Shown here one piece after another: positions 30,001 through 38,603 of a DNA stretch of 64,000 bases; the first letter of the stretch is position 1; each line of letters begins with the position of its first letter. Where the stretch lies: positions 30,204 to 94,203 of the forward strand of contig NZ_QLNP01000103.1 in assembly GCF_003261175.1 (NCBI RefSeq), given 5' to 3'. This stretch comes from Arthrobacter globiformis. Its GTDB lineage: Bacteria > Actinomycetota > Actinomycetes > Actinomycetales > Micrococcaceae. The position numbers and the translations under genes are program-made. The notes below the pieces were generated by a model. That model was given only the letters and a program-made list of their open reading frames with translations, did no database searches and was not told the origin of the DNA.

Positions 30001-30506
30001 CCGGCGCAGTGCTCACCTTCGGCGGCGAGAAAGTGGTGCTTCCGTTTGTCGATCACAGCGAGGAGCCGGTCAAGGAAGCGCCGGCCCTGACGCTGGACCG
30101 CCTGGAGGAGGCCTTCGCGCACCTGGGTGCTCCGATTGCCCCCGCCGAAGAGGAGGAAGCCAAGGACGAGGCCCCCGCGCAGGTCCGCCCGGAAAGCCGG
30201 CAGCCGGAGGGTCGGCAGACTGGAAGCCAGCCCGCGGCCCAGCCTGCTGCACGGCAGCCGGTGGAAAGCCCCGCGGCACCGTCCCGCAGCCGCCGTCCGC
30301 GCCGCAACCGCAGTGCCAGTCGCCCCCAGGGTGCAGCCAACGAGACATCCGTGGAACACCACGAGGTAGCTCCGGCCGCAGCTGCCGGGCACTCGCACGA
30401 GGCCAAGGCACCCGAGGCAGGCAATGCGCAGACGCCCAAGGCGGCCCCGCAGCCGGCCAGCGAACCGATCATCCTGGGGGTCGGCGTACCCGCCTCAGAA
30501 CTGTAG
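27090..30506 (+). CDS. rne: Ribonuclease E/G family protein
   Basis: Endoribonuclease for mRNA decay and rRNA processing. About 420 residues of disordered N-terminus, rich in Ala, Pro and Glu with basic Arg blocks, precede the S1 domain (NVYLGKVQNVLPSMEAAFV at about 468). The catalytic DVNTGKF is near residue 728, the second metal Asp is in IDFIDM, and the Zn-link CEAC is at about 830-833. A second disordered region follows, with RRPRRNR near the end. The layout of a catalytic core between two long arms is the actinobacterial type. ATG 27090 has AGGAG 11 nt upstream; 1138 residues. Confidence 0.92.
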   Translation: MDNDQVIAVNEEPAAAGEAAAEAPKKATRTRRKATPKAEAADTETAASELPAPETLTPAGAAPETAAPETAVPEPAAGEAAEAPAKTPVRRTRARKKVAEEPLPAFAEAAGAEVDVQEGGAQVAVTEQAVEAAAVPAAPEQAAAEQAAAEPAAESKPVRRRRATKPKAAELAESPAESAESAEAPAPAATGTATEVPSAGPAEQPAPGVGAPDTQAAPATAAPAADVAAQEPAVEEEAEEEAGGQSPLGSLFLEPSSVTSIIFQAPDLNTVVRPAASAAKEESAAEDGEDELEDDDGGRRRRRSRGRRGRSRTDREITDDDEGTEVSDEAGEDEGAPLEDGVTSRRRRRRRRGDQDLELTGGGDDDPPNTVTRVRAPRTISEAPASNRVTSVKGSTRLEAKKQRRRESRDTGRRRTVITEAEFLARRESVDRQMIVRQRDDRIQIGVLEDGVLAEHFVSKTQQDSLIGNVYLGKVQNVLPSMEAAFVDIGRGRNAVLYAGEVNWEAVNLEGKQRRIENALKSGDSVLVQVTKDPVGHKGARLTSQISLPGRYLVYVPGGSMTGISRKLPDVERNRLKRILKDRLPEDAGVIVRTAAEGASEEELTHDINRLRAQWEGIDSQAKSTKVLAPELLYGEPDLTIKVVRDVFNEDFSKLIVSGDEAWDTIEAYVTYVAPDLVGRLEKWTKDEDIFSAWRIDEQIHKALDRKVFLPSGGSLVIDRTEAMTVVDVNTGKFTGSGGNLEETVTKNNLEAAEEVVRQLRLRDIGGIIVIDFIDMVLESNRDLVLRRLVECLGRDRTKHQVAEVTSLGLVQMTRKRMGTGLLEVFGEQCEACAGRGVVTHDEPVEHRRANTVAAEHHVHRAEVQPPARTERKRRRGKGGQPSSEAAPAAPTVPHHPEPSDAERHAKAEATRAALANIAAAAHAAHLHEEEAAHSAAASGEAARPAASAAAAPESPVVHRAPETESVSGRPGAVLTFGGEKVVLPFVDHSEEPVKEAPALTLDRLEEAFAHLGAPIAPAEEEEAKDEAPAQVRPESRQPEGRQTGSQPAAQPAARQPVESPAAPSRSRRPRRNRSASRPQGAANETSVEHHEVAPAAAAGHSHEAKAPEAGNAQTPKAAPQPASEPIILGVGVPASEL

Positions 30507-30564
30507 GCCAAGCGGACTCTGAGCTCCCGGGACTCGGGGTGACTCACCTCCGAGCCCGCCCATG

Positions 30565-30600
30565 AAAGGTCCGGCACCGCGGCTGCGGTGCCGGACCTTT
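30565..30600 (+). terminator. Terminator after rne
   Basis: AAAGGTCCGGCACCGC pairs with GCGGTGCCGGACCTTT around a 4-nt loop, beginning 58 nt after the rne stop. The stem ends in TTT. Confidence 0.85.
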
Positions 30601-30728
30601 CTGGTTCCGGGCACCCGCCAGCCGGCGAAGGGCAGAAGGCAGAGGGCAGGGGACAAGAGCGCCCGCGGAAGCCTGTCGCAAACGTCAAATTTGGGCCCGC
30701 GGGCCGGCCGAACCGCTAGGCTGGAGGA

Positions 30729-30806
30729 CTGACACGGGGTGCCGCGCAAGGGCCGGCTGAGATCCAAACCCGTTGAACCTGTCCGGTTAGCACCGGCGAA
30801 GGGATG
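30729..30806 (+). ncRNA. TPP riboswitch (THI element)
   Basis: Binds thiamine pyrophosphate and turns down thiamine genes. Conserved blocks are seen in order: ACACGGGGTGCC, GGCTGAGATCC, AACCCGTTGAACCTG and GCGAAGGGATG. The last block runs into the start codon of the thiD-tenA gene at 30804, and no separate terminator is present, so control is likely at translation initiation. It begins directly after a probable -10/TSS region. Confidence 0.95.
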
Positions 30807-32399
30807 TCTTCTTTGTCATCAGCACTGTCATCAGCCTCACTCCTGCCGGCACCCGCGGCCGCCGGCAAGTCGCTTCTGGAAACGGTCGAACCGGCCCTTC
30901 AGACCTCCCGCGACGTTCCCCGGGTCCTGGCCATCGCAGGCTCGGATCCTTCCGGCGGTGCAGGCATCCAGGCCGATCTGAAAAGCATTGCGGCCCACGG
31001 CGGCTATGGGATGGCCGCAATAACAGCCCTCACTGCGCAGAACACCACGGGCGTGCGCGGCGTGCATGTTCCGCCGGCTTCCTTCCTGTCGGCGCAACTG
31101 GACGCTGTCAGCGACGACATCCACGTGGACGCCGTGAAGATCGGCATGCTGGGCGATGATCAGGTGATCGCAGCCGTCCGCGGCTGGCTCGAAAAGGTGA
31201 GGCCCGGCGTCGTGGTTCTCGATCCGGTGATGGTGGCTACCAGCGGTGACCGCCTCCTCCAGGAGTCTGCAGAGGCAGCTATGCGGAGACTGCTGCCTCT
31301 GGCGCACCTGATTACCCCCAACCTTCCCGAACTGGCCATGCTGCTCGGGGAACCTGAGGCCGCAGACTGGGACGCCGCCCTTGGCCAAGGCAGGCGGCTT
31401 GCGGACCAGACGGGTGCCACGGTCCTCGTCAAAGGCGGGCACCTGAACGGCTTAAGCTGCCCGGACGCGCTCGTGAACACGGCCGGGCTGCTCTCTGCGG
31501 AGGTGGTGGAGGTTGCGGGCGAACGGATCAGCACGCGGAACAGCCACGGCACCGGATGCTCGCTCTCCTCGGCCATGGCCACGGCGCAGGCGCGGCTGGG
31601 TGACTGGGAAGCCTCCCTGCGGGCGGTCAAACCGTGGCTGGCCGGGGCCCTCCGCACGTCCGGGCAGCTGGAGGTCGGGGCCGGCAACGGGCCGATCAAC
31701 CATTTCCACCACGTCCGCCAGGCCGAACCGGCAGCCCAGCCCGAGCCCAGCGGCGGCTTCGCGGAACTGCTGCGCGCCGAGACCATTTCCTACCTGGAAG
31801 ACATCTTTGGCCTGGGCTTCATCCGCGGGCTTGCCGACGGCACCCTGGCGGAGAAGGAATTCGCGTACTACCTAGCACAGGACGCTATATACCTCAACGG
31901 CTACTCCCGGGTCCTGGCCAGGGCCAGCGCGCTCGCGCCAACCGAGTCCGAGCAGCTGTTTTGGGCACGCTCCGCCCAGCAATGCCTGGAAGTTGAATCG
32001 GAACTGCACCGCTCCTGGCTCAGCACGCGAACCGTGCAGGTGGAACTGGGCCCGGTCACGAAGGCTTACGTCGATCATTTGCTGGCGGCTTCGGCTGGCG
32101 GCAGTTACGCGGTGCTGGTCGCCGCGGTCCTGCCGTGCTTCTGGCTGTACGCCGAGGTGGGGGAGACCCTGCACGCCGAATATGTGGCCGCCGGAGCGCA
32201 GGCCGGGCATCCGTACGCAGAGTGGCTGCGGACCTACGCCGACGAGGACTTCGCTGCCGCCACCCTGCAGGCCATCGACATCGCCGACGACGCCGGCCGG
32301 GCCGCGTCAGAGGGGGAGCGCGAAGCGATGTTCACCGCATTCCGGCAGTCCTGCCAGTACGAGGTGGAATTTTTCGACGCGCCGAGCCGCCACAGCTGA
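30804..32399 (+). CDS. thiD-tenA: Fused HMP-P kinase / TenA-type aminopyrimidine aminohydrolase
   Basis: A thiamine biosynthesis and salvage fusion of 531 residues. The ThiD part (about 35-290) phosphorylates HMP and HMP-P; it shows AIAGSDPSGGAGIQADLK and the C-terminal RNSHGTGCSLSSA anion hole. The TenA part (about 315-531) hydrolyses aminopyrimidine breakdown products; LPCFWLYAEVG carries the catalytic Cys, with the terminal ECE-like helix EAMFTAF. The ATG at 30804 overlaps the riboswitch 3' end; a TTG at 30813 would have better spacing from AAGGG, so the exact start is open. No adjacent thi genes are present. Confidence 0.93.
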   Translation: MSSLSSALSSASLLPAPAAAGKSLLETVEPALQTSRDVPRVLAIAGSDPSGGAGIQADLKSIAAHGGYGMAAITALTAQNTTGVRGVHVPPASFLSAQLDAVSDDIHVDAVKIGMLGDDQVIAAVRGWLEKVRPGVVVLDPVMVATSGDRLLQESAEAAMRRLLPLAHLITPNLPELAMLLGEPEAADWDAALGQGRRLADQTGATVLVKGGHLNGLSCPDALVNTAGLLSAEVVEVAGERISTRNSHGTGCSLSSAMATAQARLGDWEASLRAVKPWLAGALRTSGQLEVGAGNGPINHFHHVRQAEPAAQPEPSGGFAELLRAETISYLEDIFGLGFIRGLADGTLAEKEFAYYLAQDAIYLNGYSRVLARASALAPTESEQLFWARSAQQCLEVESELHRSWLSTRTVQVELGPVTKAYVDHLLAASAGGSYAVLVAAVLPCFWLYAEVGETLHAEYVAAGAQAGHPYAEWLRTYADEDFAAATLQAIDIADDAGRAASEGEREAMFTAFRQSCQYEVEFFDAPSRHS

Positions 32400-32507
32400 G
32401 CGGAAGCGGGGCCGCTACCCGGTAAGATAGTCGCGCACGGCATCGGATGTCCGGGAAAGCGGCCTGTGTGGCGCTTATCACGGACAACCCGCCGCTGCCA
32501 GCCTCAT

Positions 32508-32537
32508 TTGCGGCCGACGACGGAATTAGCGTATTCT
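32508..32537 (+). promoter_or_regulatory. Probable rplU promoter
   Basis: TTGCGG (32508-32513) and TATTCT (32532-32537) are 18 nt apart and resemble housekeeping -35 and -10 boxes. This leaves a leader of about 185 nt before rplU. The rest of the 327-nt gap after the thiD-tenA stop has no credible gene. Confidence 0.5.
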
Positions 32538-32726
32538 AGATCTTCGGTGCTTACGCCAACACTTGGGTTATGACCCGGGATCGTCCACTCGGACATGTTC
32601 CTGGGATAGCTCACGGGTTCCCCCGGGGAATCCACGGCGTTGAGGCACAGCGAGAACCAGGCCAATTACGGACCTGGCTTCCGCACGCAAATTTAGTAAT
32701 AAACGTCGAGAGAAGTGAGTTCCCAA

Positions 32727-33035
32727 GTGGTGTACGCGATTGTCCGCGCAGGCGGCCGCCAAGAGAAGGTTTCCGTTGGAGACTTCGTTACCCTGAACCG
32801 CGTCGCCGGTGGAGCTGGCAGCACCATTGAGCTGCCCGCGCTGCTTCTGGTGGACGGTGACAAGGTCACCTCCGCAGCTGCGGACCTGGCCAAGGTAACT
32901 GTTACGGCTGAGATCCTCCAGGACCTCCGTGGTCCGAAGATCGTCATCCAGAAGTTCAAGAACAAGACCGGTTACAAGAAGCGCCAGGGTCACCGTCAGG
33001 AACTGACCAAGGTCAAGATCACCGGTATCAACTAA
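32727..33035 (+). CDS. rplU: 50S ribosomal protein L21
   Basis: A 23S rRNA-binding ribosomal protein. [14 protein letters not shown] at the N-terminus and [15 protein letters not shown] at the C-terminus are family signatures. GTG 32727 gives the usual start M-VYAIV; a GTG at 32715 would add four residues and has no better ribosome site. Followed by rpmA after 57 nt in the standard rplU-rpmA-obg order. Confidence 0.95.
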   Translation: MVYAIVRAGGRQEKVSVGDFVTLNRVAGGAGSTIELPALLLVDGDKVTSAAADLAKVTVTAEILQDLRGPKIVIQKFKNKTGYKKRQGHRQELTKVKITGIN

Positions 33036-33092
33036 CCGCCGGTTACTGTTCAGGTTTCCCGCAGTCTCAAGAATTAAAGGCAGGCATTCCAA

Positions 33093-33356
33093 ATGGCACA
33101 CAAAAAAGGCGCGAGCTCCACTCGCAACGGTCGTGACTCCAACGCCCAGTACCTCGGCGTCAAGCGCTTCGGCGGCCAGGTAGTTTCCGCTGGCGAGATC
33201 ATCGTCCGCCAGCGCGGCACCCACTTCCACCCCGGTGCAGGCGTTGGCCGTGGCGGCGACGACACCCTGTTCGCCCTGCAGGCAGGTGCCGTTGAATTCG
33301 GCACGCGCCGCGGCCGTCGGGTCGTCAACATCGTTGCTGCTGCAGCTGCAGAGTAA
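33093..33356 (+). CDS. rpmA: 50S ribosomal protein L27
   Basis: L27 sits at the peptidyl transferase centre. [16 protein letters not shown] begins at the mature position with no cleavable Firmicutes-type N-terminal extension. The core [21 protein letters not shown] is complete; 87 residues with an Ala-rich tail. AAAGGCAGG lies upstream of the ATG. A terminator follows directly. Confidence 0.97.
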   Translation: MAHKKGASSTRNGRDSNAQYLGVKRFGGQVVSAGEIIVRQRGTHFHPGAGVGRGGDDTLFALQAGAVEFGTRRGRRVVNIVAAAAAE

Positions 33357-33373
33357 CAACAAGTTCTGAACCG

Positions 33374-33411
33374 GTGGAGCGGGCCATGATGGCTCGCTCC
33401 ACTGTTCTTTT
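33374..33411 (+). terminator. Terminator between rpmA and obg
   Basis: GTGGAGCGGGCC and GGCTCGCTCCAC form an imperfect stem around ATGAT, followed by TGTTCTTTT. It separates the ribosomal genes from obg, 72 nt further on. Confidence 0.8.
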
Positions 33412-33473
33412 AACCGCATTACAATCGATTTGGACGTCCAGGACGGCCTGATCAGCAACAGAGGAGATTCAAC

Positions 33474-35063
33474 GTGGCGAGCTTTGTAGACCGGGTAGTA
33501 CTGCACGTATCCGGCGGTACCGGCGGCCACGGCTGTGTCTCCGTTCACCGTGAAAAGTTCAAGCCGCTGGGCGGGCCCGACGGCGGCAACGGCGGCAACG
33601 GCGGCGACGTCATCCTGCGCGTCGACTCGCAGACCACGACACTGCTGGATTACCACCACGCACCCCACCGGCATGCCACCAACGGCGGCCCCGGCATGGG
33701 TGACTGGCGCGGCGGCAAGAACGGCGAGACCCTGGTCCTTCCTGTCCCCGAGGGGACCGTCGTCAAGACCAAGGACGGCAAGGTGCTTGCTGACCTCGTG
33801 GGGGAGGGCACCGAATTTGTCGCAGCGTCCGGCGGAATCGGCGGCCTGGGAAACGCCGCGCTGTCCTCGCAGAAGCGACGGGCGCCCGGGTTCGCCCTGC
33901 TCGGCATCGAGGGAGACGCCGCCGATATCGTCCTGGAGCTGAAGTCGATCGCCGACATTGCCCTGGTAGGTTTCCCCTCCGCCGGCAAGTCCAGCCTGAT
34001 CGCGGCGATGTCGGCCGCCCGCCCGAAGATTGCCGATTACCCCTTCACCACCCTCATCCCCAACCTTGGCGTGGTCCAGGCTGGCGACGTCCGTTTCACG
34101 ATTGCAGACGTTCCGGGCCTCATTGAGGGTGCCAGCGAAGGCAAGGGCCTGGGCCACAACTTCCTCCGCCACGTCGAGCGCTGTGCCGCTTTGGTACACG
34201 TTTTGGACTGCGGTACGCTGGAATCTGACCGAGATCCACTCTCCGACCTCGCAATTATCGAAACCGAGCTCGAAAAGTATGCCGTGGACATGAGCTACGC
34301 CGGCTCGAACGGCGAAGTTGTCCCGCTCAATCACCGCCCCCGGCTGGTGGCACTCAACAAGGTGGACCTGCCGGACGGCAAGGACATGGCCGAGTTTGTC
34401 CGGCCTGAGCTTGAGTCCCGGGGCTACCGTGTCTTCGAAGTTTCTGCCACGAGCCATGAAGGCCTGCGCCAGCTTGGCTTCGCCATGGCAGAGATCGTCA
34501 AGGCCGCCCGTGACAGTGTGGCAGCCACGCCGCCGAAGGTGCACGCGCCGGTGCTGCGGCCCCGCGCCGTCAACGAGACCGGTTTCCGGATCCGCCGCGA
34601 GGAGAAAAACCTGGAGCCGCTGTTCCGCGTGCTGGGTGAAAAGCCTGTGCGCTGGGTCAAGCAGACGGACTTCACCAACGAGGAAGCCATTGGCTACCTT
34701 GCCGACCGCCTGGCCAAGCTCGGCGTCGAGACCGAGCTGTTCAAGCAGGGCGCCAAGCCCGGCGACACCGTAGTCATCGGTGAGGACGACGGCGTGGTGT
34801 TCGACTGGGAGCCGACCATGATGGCTGGCGCCGAGCTGCTGGCTTCACCGCGCGGCACGGATGTCCGCTTCGCAGACATCGGCGACCGTCCCACCCGCAC
34901 CCAGAAGCGCGAGGAACAGATCGAACGCCGCGACGCGAAGGCAGCGGCACGGGCCGAGCTGGAAGCCGAGCGTAAGGCCGGCATCTGGACTGAGTCCGTC
35001 AGCGCGCGCCGGGCGGCCCGGCCCCTCAAGGAGAGTGGACTGAACACCGAACATGAGGAGTGA
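33474..35063 (+). CDS. obg: Obg GTPase (CgtA)
   Basis: A GTPase involved in 50S maturation and growth control. The Gly-rich Obg fold covers residues 1-158 ([19 protein letters not shown]). The G domain follows with GFPSAGKSS (G1), DVPGLIEGA (G3) and NKVD (G4). A C-terminal OCT domain (about 350-440) and an Arg/Ala/Glu-rich tail complete 529 residues, the long form seen in actinomycetes. GTG 33474 follows GAGGAG. It is 10 nt upstream of proB. Confidence 0.96.
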   Translation: MASFVDRVVLHVSGGTGGHGCVSVHREKFKPLGGPDGGNGGNGGDVILRVDSQTTTLLDYHHAPHRHATNGGPGMGDWRGGKNGETLVLPVPEGTVVKTKDGKVLADLVGEGTEFVAASGGIGGLGNAALSSQKRRAPGFALLGIEGDAADIVLELKSIADIALVGFPSAGKSSLIAAMSAARPKIADYPFTTLIPNLGVVQAGDVRFTIADVPGLIEGASEGKGLGHNFLRHVERCAALVHVLDCGTLESDRDPLSDLAIIETELEKYAVDMSYAGSNGEVVPLNHRPRLVALNKVDLPDGKDMAEFVRPELESRGYRVFEVSATSHEGLRQLGFAMAEIVKAARDSVAATPPKVHAPVLRPRAVNETGFRIRREEKNLEPLFRVLGEKPVRWVKQTDFTNEEAIGYLADRLAKLGVETELFKQGAKPGDTVVIGEDDGVVFDWEPTMMAGAELLASPRGTDVRFADIGDRPTRTQKREEQIERRDAKAAARAELEAERKAGIWTESVSARRAARPLKESGLNTEHEE

Positions 35064-35073
35064 ACCCGCACAC

Positions 35074-36225
35074 GTGACTGATACTTCCGCAATTGTCATC
35101 GAGGAACCCAAGACCGACGACCGCAGCATGCTCGCCAGGGCGCGCCGCATTGTGGTTAAAGTAGGATCGTCGTCCCTTACCAGCATCAAGGGCGGAATAT
35201 CGGAGGAGGCGCTGACCGAGCTTTCGGACGCGCTGGCCGCCAAGTGTAATGCGGGCACCGAGATTATCCTCGTGTCTTCCGGGGCCATCTCGGCCGGCCT
35301 TGCGCCGCTCGGCCTGGCGAAGCGTCCGCGCGACCTTGCCACGCAGCAGGCCGCAGCCAGCGTGGGGCAGGGACTGCTCATGGCCCGGTACACCCATGCG
35401 TTCGCGGCCCACGGGGTCACCGTGAGCCAGGTGCTCCTCACCGCCGATGACCTCATGCGGCGCAGCCACCACCAAAATGCATTCCGGGCCCTCAACCGGC
35501 TCCTGAACCTCGGCGTCGTGCCCGTCGTCAACGAGAACGACACCGTGGCCACCCACAAGATCCGTTTCGGCGACAACGACCGGCTGTCAGCCCTGGTTGC
35601 GCACCTGGTGCGCGCCGATGCACTGGTGCTGCTGTCCGACGTCGACTCCCTGTATGACGGCCCGCCCGCGCAGGGCGCAAAACGGATTCCCCAGGTGGAC
35701 GGGCCTGAGGACCTCGACGGCGTCTCCATCGGCAAGACCGGCAAGGCCGGCGTGGGCACCGGCGGCATGCAGACCAAGGTGGAGGCGGCCCTGATGGCCG
35801 CCGATTCAGGCATCCCGGCCCTCGTCACGTCCACCGCCAACGCCGCTACCGCGCTGGCCGGCGAGGACGTCGGCACCTGGTTCACCGTCAATGGCGGACG
35901 CAAGTCCGTCCGGATGATGTGGCTGGCGCACCTCGCCCATGTGCAGGGACGGCTGATCCTCGACGACGGCGCCGTCCGGGCCGTGCGGGACAACCGCACC
36001 TCGCTGCTGCCCGCCGGCATCAAGGCTGTTGAAGGCAACTTCGAAAGCGGAGACGCCGTCGAAATGGTTTCACTGGACGGGACGGTGATCGCCCGCGGCC
36101 TGGTGAACTACTCCGCGGCCGAACTGCCGCAGATGCTCGGACGGTCCACCGTTGAGCTGGGCGAGGCCCTGGGCCGCGGCTTCGACCGTGAAGTTGTTCA
36201 CGTTGACGACCTGGTTCTGGTCTAG
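35074..36225 (+). CDS. proB: Glutamate 5-kinase
   Basis: First step of proline synthesis: ATP-dependent phosphorylation of glutamate. The amino-acid kinase domain shows VVKVGSSSLTS, SSGAISAGLAPLGL and NENDTVAT; GTGGMQTKVEAA is the nucleotide site. A C-terminal PUA domain (from about residue 285) is present. The GTG at 35074 has GAGGAG 13 nt upstream; an ATG at 35053 overlaps the obg end without a ribosome site, so GTG is favoured but not certain. Proline feedback through the PUA-bearing form is known in the family. Confidence 0.93.
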   Translation: MTDTSAIVIEEPKTDDRSMLARARRIVVKVGSSSLTSIKGGISEEALTELSDALAAKCNAGTEIILVSSGAISAGLAPLGLAKRPRDLATQQAAASVGQGLLMARYTHAFAAHGVTVSQVLLTADDLMRRSHHQNAFRALNRLLNLGVVPVVNENDTVATHKIRFGDNDRLSALVAHLVRADALVLLSDVDSLYDGPPAQGAKRIPQVDGPEDLDGVSIGKTGKAGVGTGGMQTKVEAALMAADSGIPALVTSTANAATALAGEDVGTWFTVNGGRKSVRMMWLAHLAHVQGRLILDDGAVRAVRDNRTSLLPAGIKAVEGNFESGDAVEMVSLDGTVIARGLVNYSAAELPQMLGRSTVELGEALGRGFDREVVHVDDLVLV

Positions 36226-36251
36226 GCGCCGGACTCGCCTAGACTTGAATG

Positions 36252-37601
36252 ATGACTGAGGCACTGATGAACCAAGCAGCCGAGACATCCAACGACGCTA
36301 CGACGGTCCCCACCCTGCCGGAAGACAGGCAGCCCACGCCGGCTGAGACCGAGTCCGCCGTGTACGCGATCGCCGACCGTTCCCGCCAGGCCGCCCGCAG
36401 CATGGGCCGTGCCAACCGGGCCTGGAAAGACAAGGCCCTGCGCGCCATCGGGGACGCCCTGCTTGCGAACAAGCAGCAGATCCTGGCCGCGAACACCAAA
36501 GACGTGGAAGCGGGCCGCGCCAACGGCACGTCCGCCGCCCTCCTGGACCGGCTGACCCTCAACGAAACCCGCCTTGCCGCCCTTGCCGCCGCCCTGGAAA
36601 ACCTGGCCGGCCTGCCCGATCCCGTGGGCAATGTAGTGCGCGGCCAGACCCTGCCCAACGGCCTGCGGCTGCGCCAGGTCAACGTCCCCATGGGCGTGGT
36701 TGCGGCAATCTATGAGGCCCGTCCGAACGTGACCGTGGACATCGCAGGCCTGGCGCTCAAGAGCGGCAACGCCGTGATCCTCCGCGGCGGTTCGGCAGCA
36801 GCCTTCACCAACGAAGCGCTCATCCGCGTGCTGCGCGACGCTCTGGAGTCCGTAGGCCTGCCGGCGGACGCCGTGCAGACCGTGGACCAGTTCGGCCGCG
36901 AGGGCGCCAACGTGCTCATGCGTGCCCGCGGACGCGTCGACGTGCTGATTCCGCGCGGCGGCCGCGAGCTGATCCAGACCGTCGTCAACAACTCCTCCGT
37001 GCCGGTCATCGAGACCGGCGAGGGGAACGTTCACATCTTCATCGACGAGTCAGCCAGTGAAGACATGGCGGTGGAGATCCTCCTCAACGCCAAGACGCAG
37101 CGCCCCAGCGTCTGCAACACGGTGGAGACGCTCCTCGTGCACTCCGGCTCCACGGTTCTGCCCGCGGTCGCCGCAGCCCTGAGCAAGGCGGGTGTCCGGC
37201 TGCACGCCGATGACCGCGTGCGGGCTGCGCTTCCCGCGTCGGTGGAGTCCCTGCCGGCAACGGACGACGACTGGGCCACCGAGTACATGGACCTGGACCT
37301 GGCCGTGGCGATGGTGGACAGCCTGGATGACGCCGTGAAGCACATCCGCACGTGGTCCACCGGGCACACGGAGGCCATTCTGACGAACGACCTGCGAAAC
37401 GCTGAGCGATTCATCGCGGAAATCGATTCCGCTGCGGTCATCGTGAACGCTTCTACGCGGTTTACCGACGGCGGCGAGCTGGGCCTGGGTGCCGAGGTTG
37501 GCATCTCCACGCAAAAGCTTCACGCCCGAGGCCCGATGGGGCTGACGGAGCTGACAACCACCAAGTGGATTGTCCAGGGTGAGGGCCAGGTCCGCGGCTA
37601 A
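36252..37601 (+). CDS. proA: Gamma-glutamyl phosphate reductase
   Basis: Second step of proline synthesis: NADPH reduction of glutamyl 5-phosphate. An aldehyde-dehydrogenase fold with [17 protein letters not shown] and the catalytic Cys in [12 protein letters not shown]. The last part shows [21 protein letters not shown]. 449 residues including a disordered first 35. Three ATGs are close together (36249, 36252, 36267); TAGACT lies exactly 6 nt before 36252, which supports that one and suggests a second, leaderless promoter inside the proB-proA interval of 26 nt. Confidence 0.94.
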   Translation: MTEALMNQAAETSNDATTVPTLPEDRQPTPAETESAVYAIADRSRQAARSMGRANRAWKDKALRAIGDALLANKQQILAANTKDVEAGRANGTSAALLDRLTLNETRLAALAAALENLAGLPDPVGNVVRGQTLPNGLRLRQVNVPMGVVAAIYEARPNVTVDIAGLALKSGNAVILRGGSAAAFTNEALIRVLRDALESVGLPADAVQTVDQFGREGANVLMRARGRVDVLIPRGGRELIQTVVNNSSVPVIETGEGNVHIFIDESASEDMAVEILLNAKTQRPSVCNTVETLLVHSGSTVLPAVAAALSKAGVRLHADDRVRAALPASVESLPATDDDWATEYMDLDLAVAMVDSLDDAVKHIRTWSTGHTEAILTNDLRNAERFIAEIDSAAVIVNASTRFTDGGELGLGAEVGISTQKLHARGPMGLTELTTTKWIVQGEGQVRG

Positions 37602-37701
37602 CATCGCGGAAACCGCTCCTGACATAGCGGTAACATAGTAAAGAAGTCCGGACCGGCGGGAATCTCCGCCGTCGTCATCCTTTTTATTCCTAGGGGAGAA
37701 A

Positions 37702-37926
37702 ATGCTGCTCCAGCAGATTGCCGCGTCAGTTGCCGAACACGAAGAGAGGGCGCCCTTGTGGGCCGAGCCATGGGTCTTCGGCATCTCGATGTTTGCCATC
37801 CTGGTGGTGCTGATGCTCGTTACCCTCTCCTACGTCAACCTGGGCAACCGTCACTCTGCGGTTGACGAGCACGCGGACCCGCACCGCCAGCACCCCAACA
37901 AGCACGACCACGGCCAGGGCCACTAA
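37702..37926 (+). CDS. Small membrane protein with His-rich tail
   Basis: A 74-residue protein with a strong ribosome site (AGGGGAGAAA) before ATG 37702. A single hydrophobic segment at about residues 25-48 is followed by a hydrophilic tail containing seven His ([18 protein letters not shown]). It recurs, to my recollection, between proA and nadD in Arthrobacter relatives. A metal-binding tail is possible, but no function is known. It may overlap the nadD start region by up to 65 nt. Confidence 0.75.
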   Translation: MLLQQIAASVAEHEERAPLWAEPWVFGISMFAILVVLMLVTLSYVNLGNRHSAVDEHADPHRQHPNKHDHGQGH

Positions 37927-38596
37927 CATTTCCGCCGCACTGCACCACAAGGATACGCAGCGCCGGCTGCGGCTGGGCGTGATGGGCGGGACGTTCGATC
38001 CCATCCATCACGGCCACCTTGTGGCCGCCAGCGAGGTGGCTGACAAATTCGGGCTCGATGAAGTCGTGTTCGTCCCCACCGGCCAACCGTGGCAGAAGTC
38101 CAGCAAGAAGGTCAGCGAACCAGAGCACCGTTATCTGATGACCGTGATCGCGACGGCTTCGAATCCGCGTTTCACCGTGAGCCGGGTCGACGTGGACCGG
38201 CCCGGTCCCACGTACACCATCGACACCCTCCGCGATCTGCGGACGCAGCGGCCCGACGCCGACCTGTTCTTCATCACCGGCGCCGACGCCCTCGCGCAAA
38301 TCCTGTCGTGGAAGGACATCGACGAGCTCTGGTCGCTGGCCCACTTCGTGGGAGTTACCCGGCCAGGCCATGAGCTCGACGGCATGGGCCGGAAGGACGT
38401 CAGCCTGCTCGAGGTCCCCGCCATGGCGATCTCGTCCACAGACTGCCGCGCCCGCGTTGCTGCCCATAACCCCGTCTGGTACCTGGTGCCGGATGGAGTG
38501 GTGCAGTACATCGCGAAATACGGACTCTACGCCGCACCGGCCGGGAACAGCAGCTCCGAAACTACCGAGACAAACGATCCAGCCAGCACTGAATGA
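37862..38596 (+). CDS. nadD: Nicotinate-nucleotide adenylyltransferase
   Basis: Makes NaAD from NaMN and ATP in NAD synthesis. [18 protein letters not shown] carries the nucleotidyltransferase (T/H)xGH site and [11 protein letters not shown] the C-terminal ISSTxxR motif. The start is unclear: the frame opens at a TTG (37862) inside the preceding small gene, with no ATG before the conserved region; ATT 37928 or GTG 37979 are other options, the last cutting into the usual N-terminus. The C-terminal 20 residues are a polar extension. Coupled to the next gene (7 nt). Confidence 0.88.
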   Translation: MTSTRTRTASTPTSTTTARATNISAALHHKDTQRRLRLGVMGGTFDPIHHGHLVAASEVADKFGLDEVVFVPTGQPWQKSSKKVSEPEHRYLMTVIATASNPRFTVSRVDVDRPGPTYTIDTLRDLRTQRPDADLFFITGADALAQILSWKDIDELWSLAHFVGVTRPGHELDGMGRKDVSLLEVPAMAISSTDCRARVAAHNPVWYLVPDGVVQYIAKYGLYAAPAGNSSSETTETNDPASTE

Positions 38597-38603
38597 GTTT
38601 GAG

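Noticed and set aside
35053-35073. ATG 35053 as the proB start
   Set aside because: It overlaps the obg stop without an upstream ribosome site; GTG 35074 follows GAGGAG, though at long spacing.
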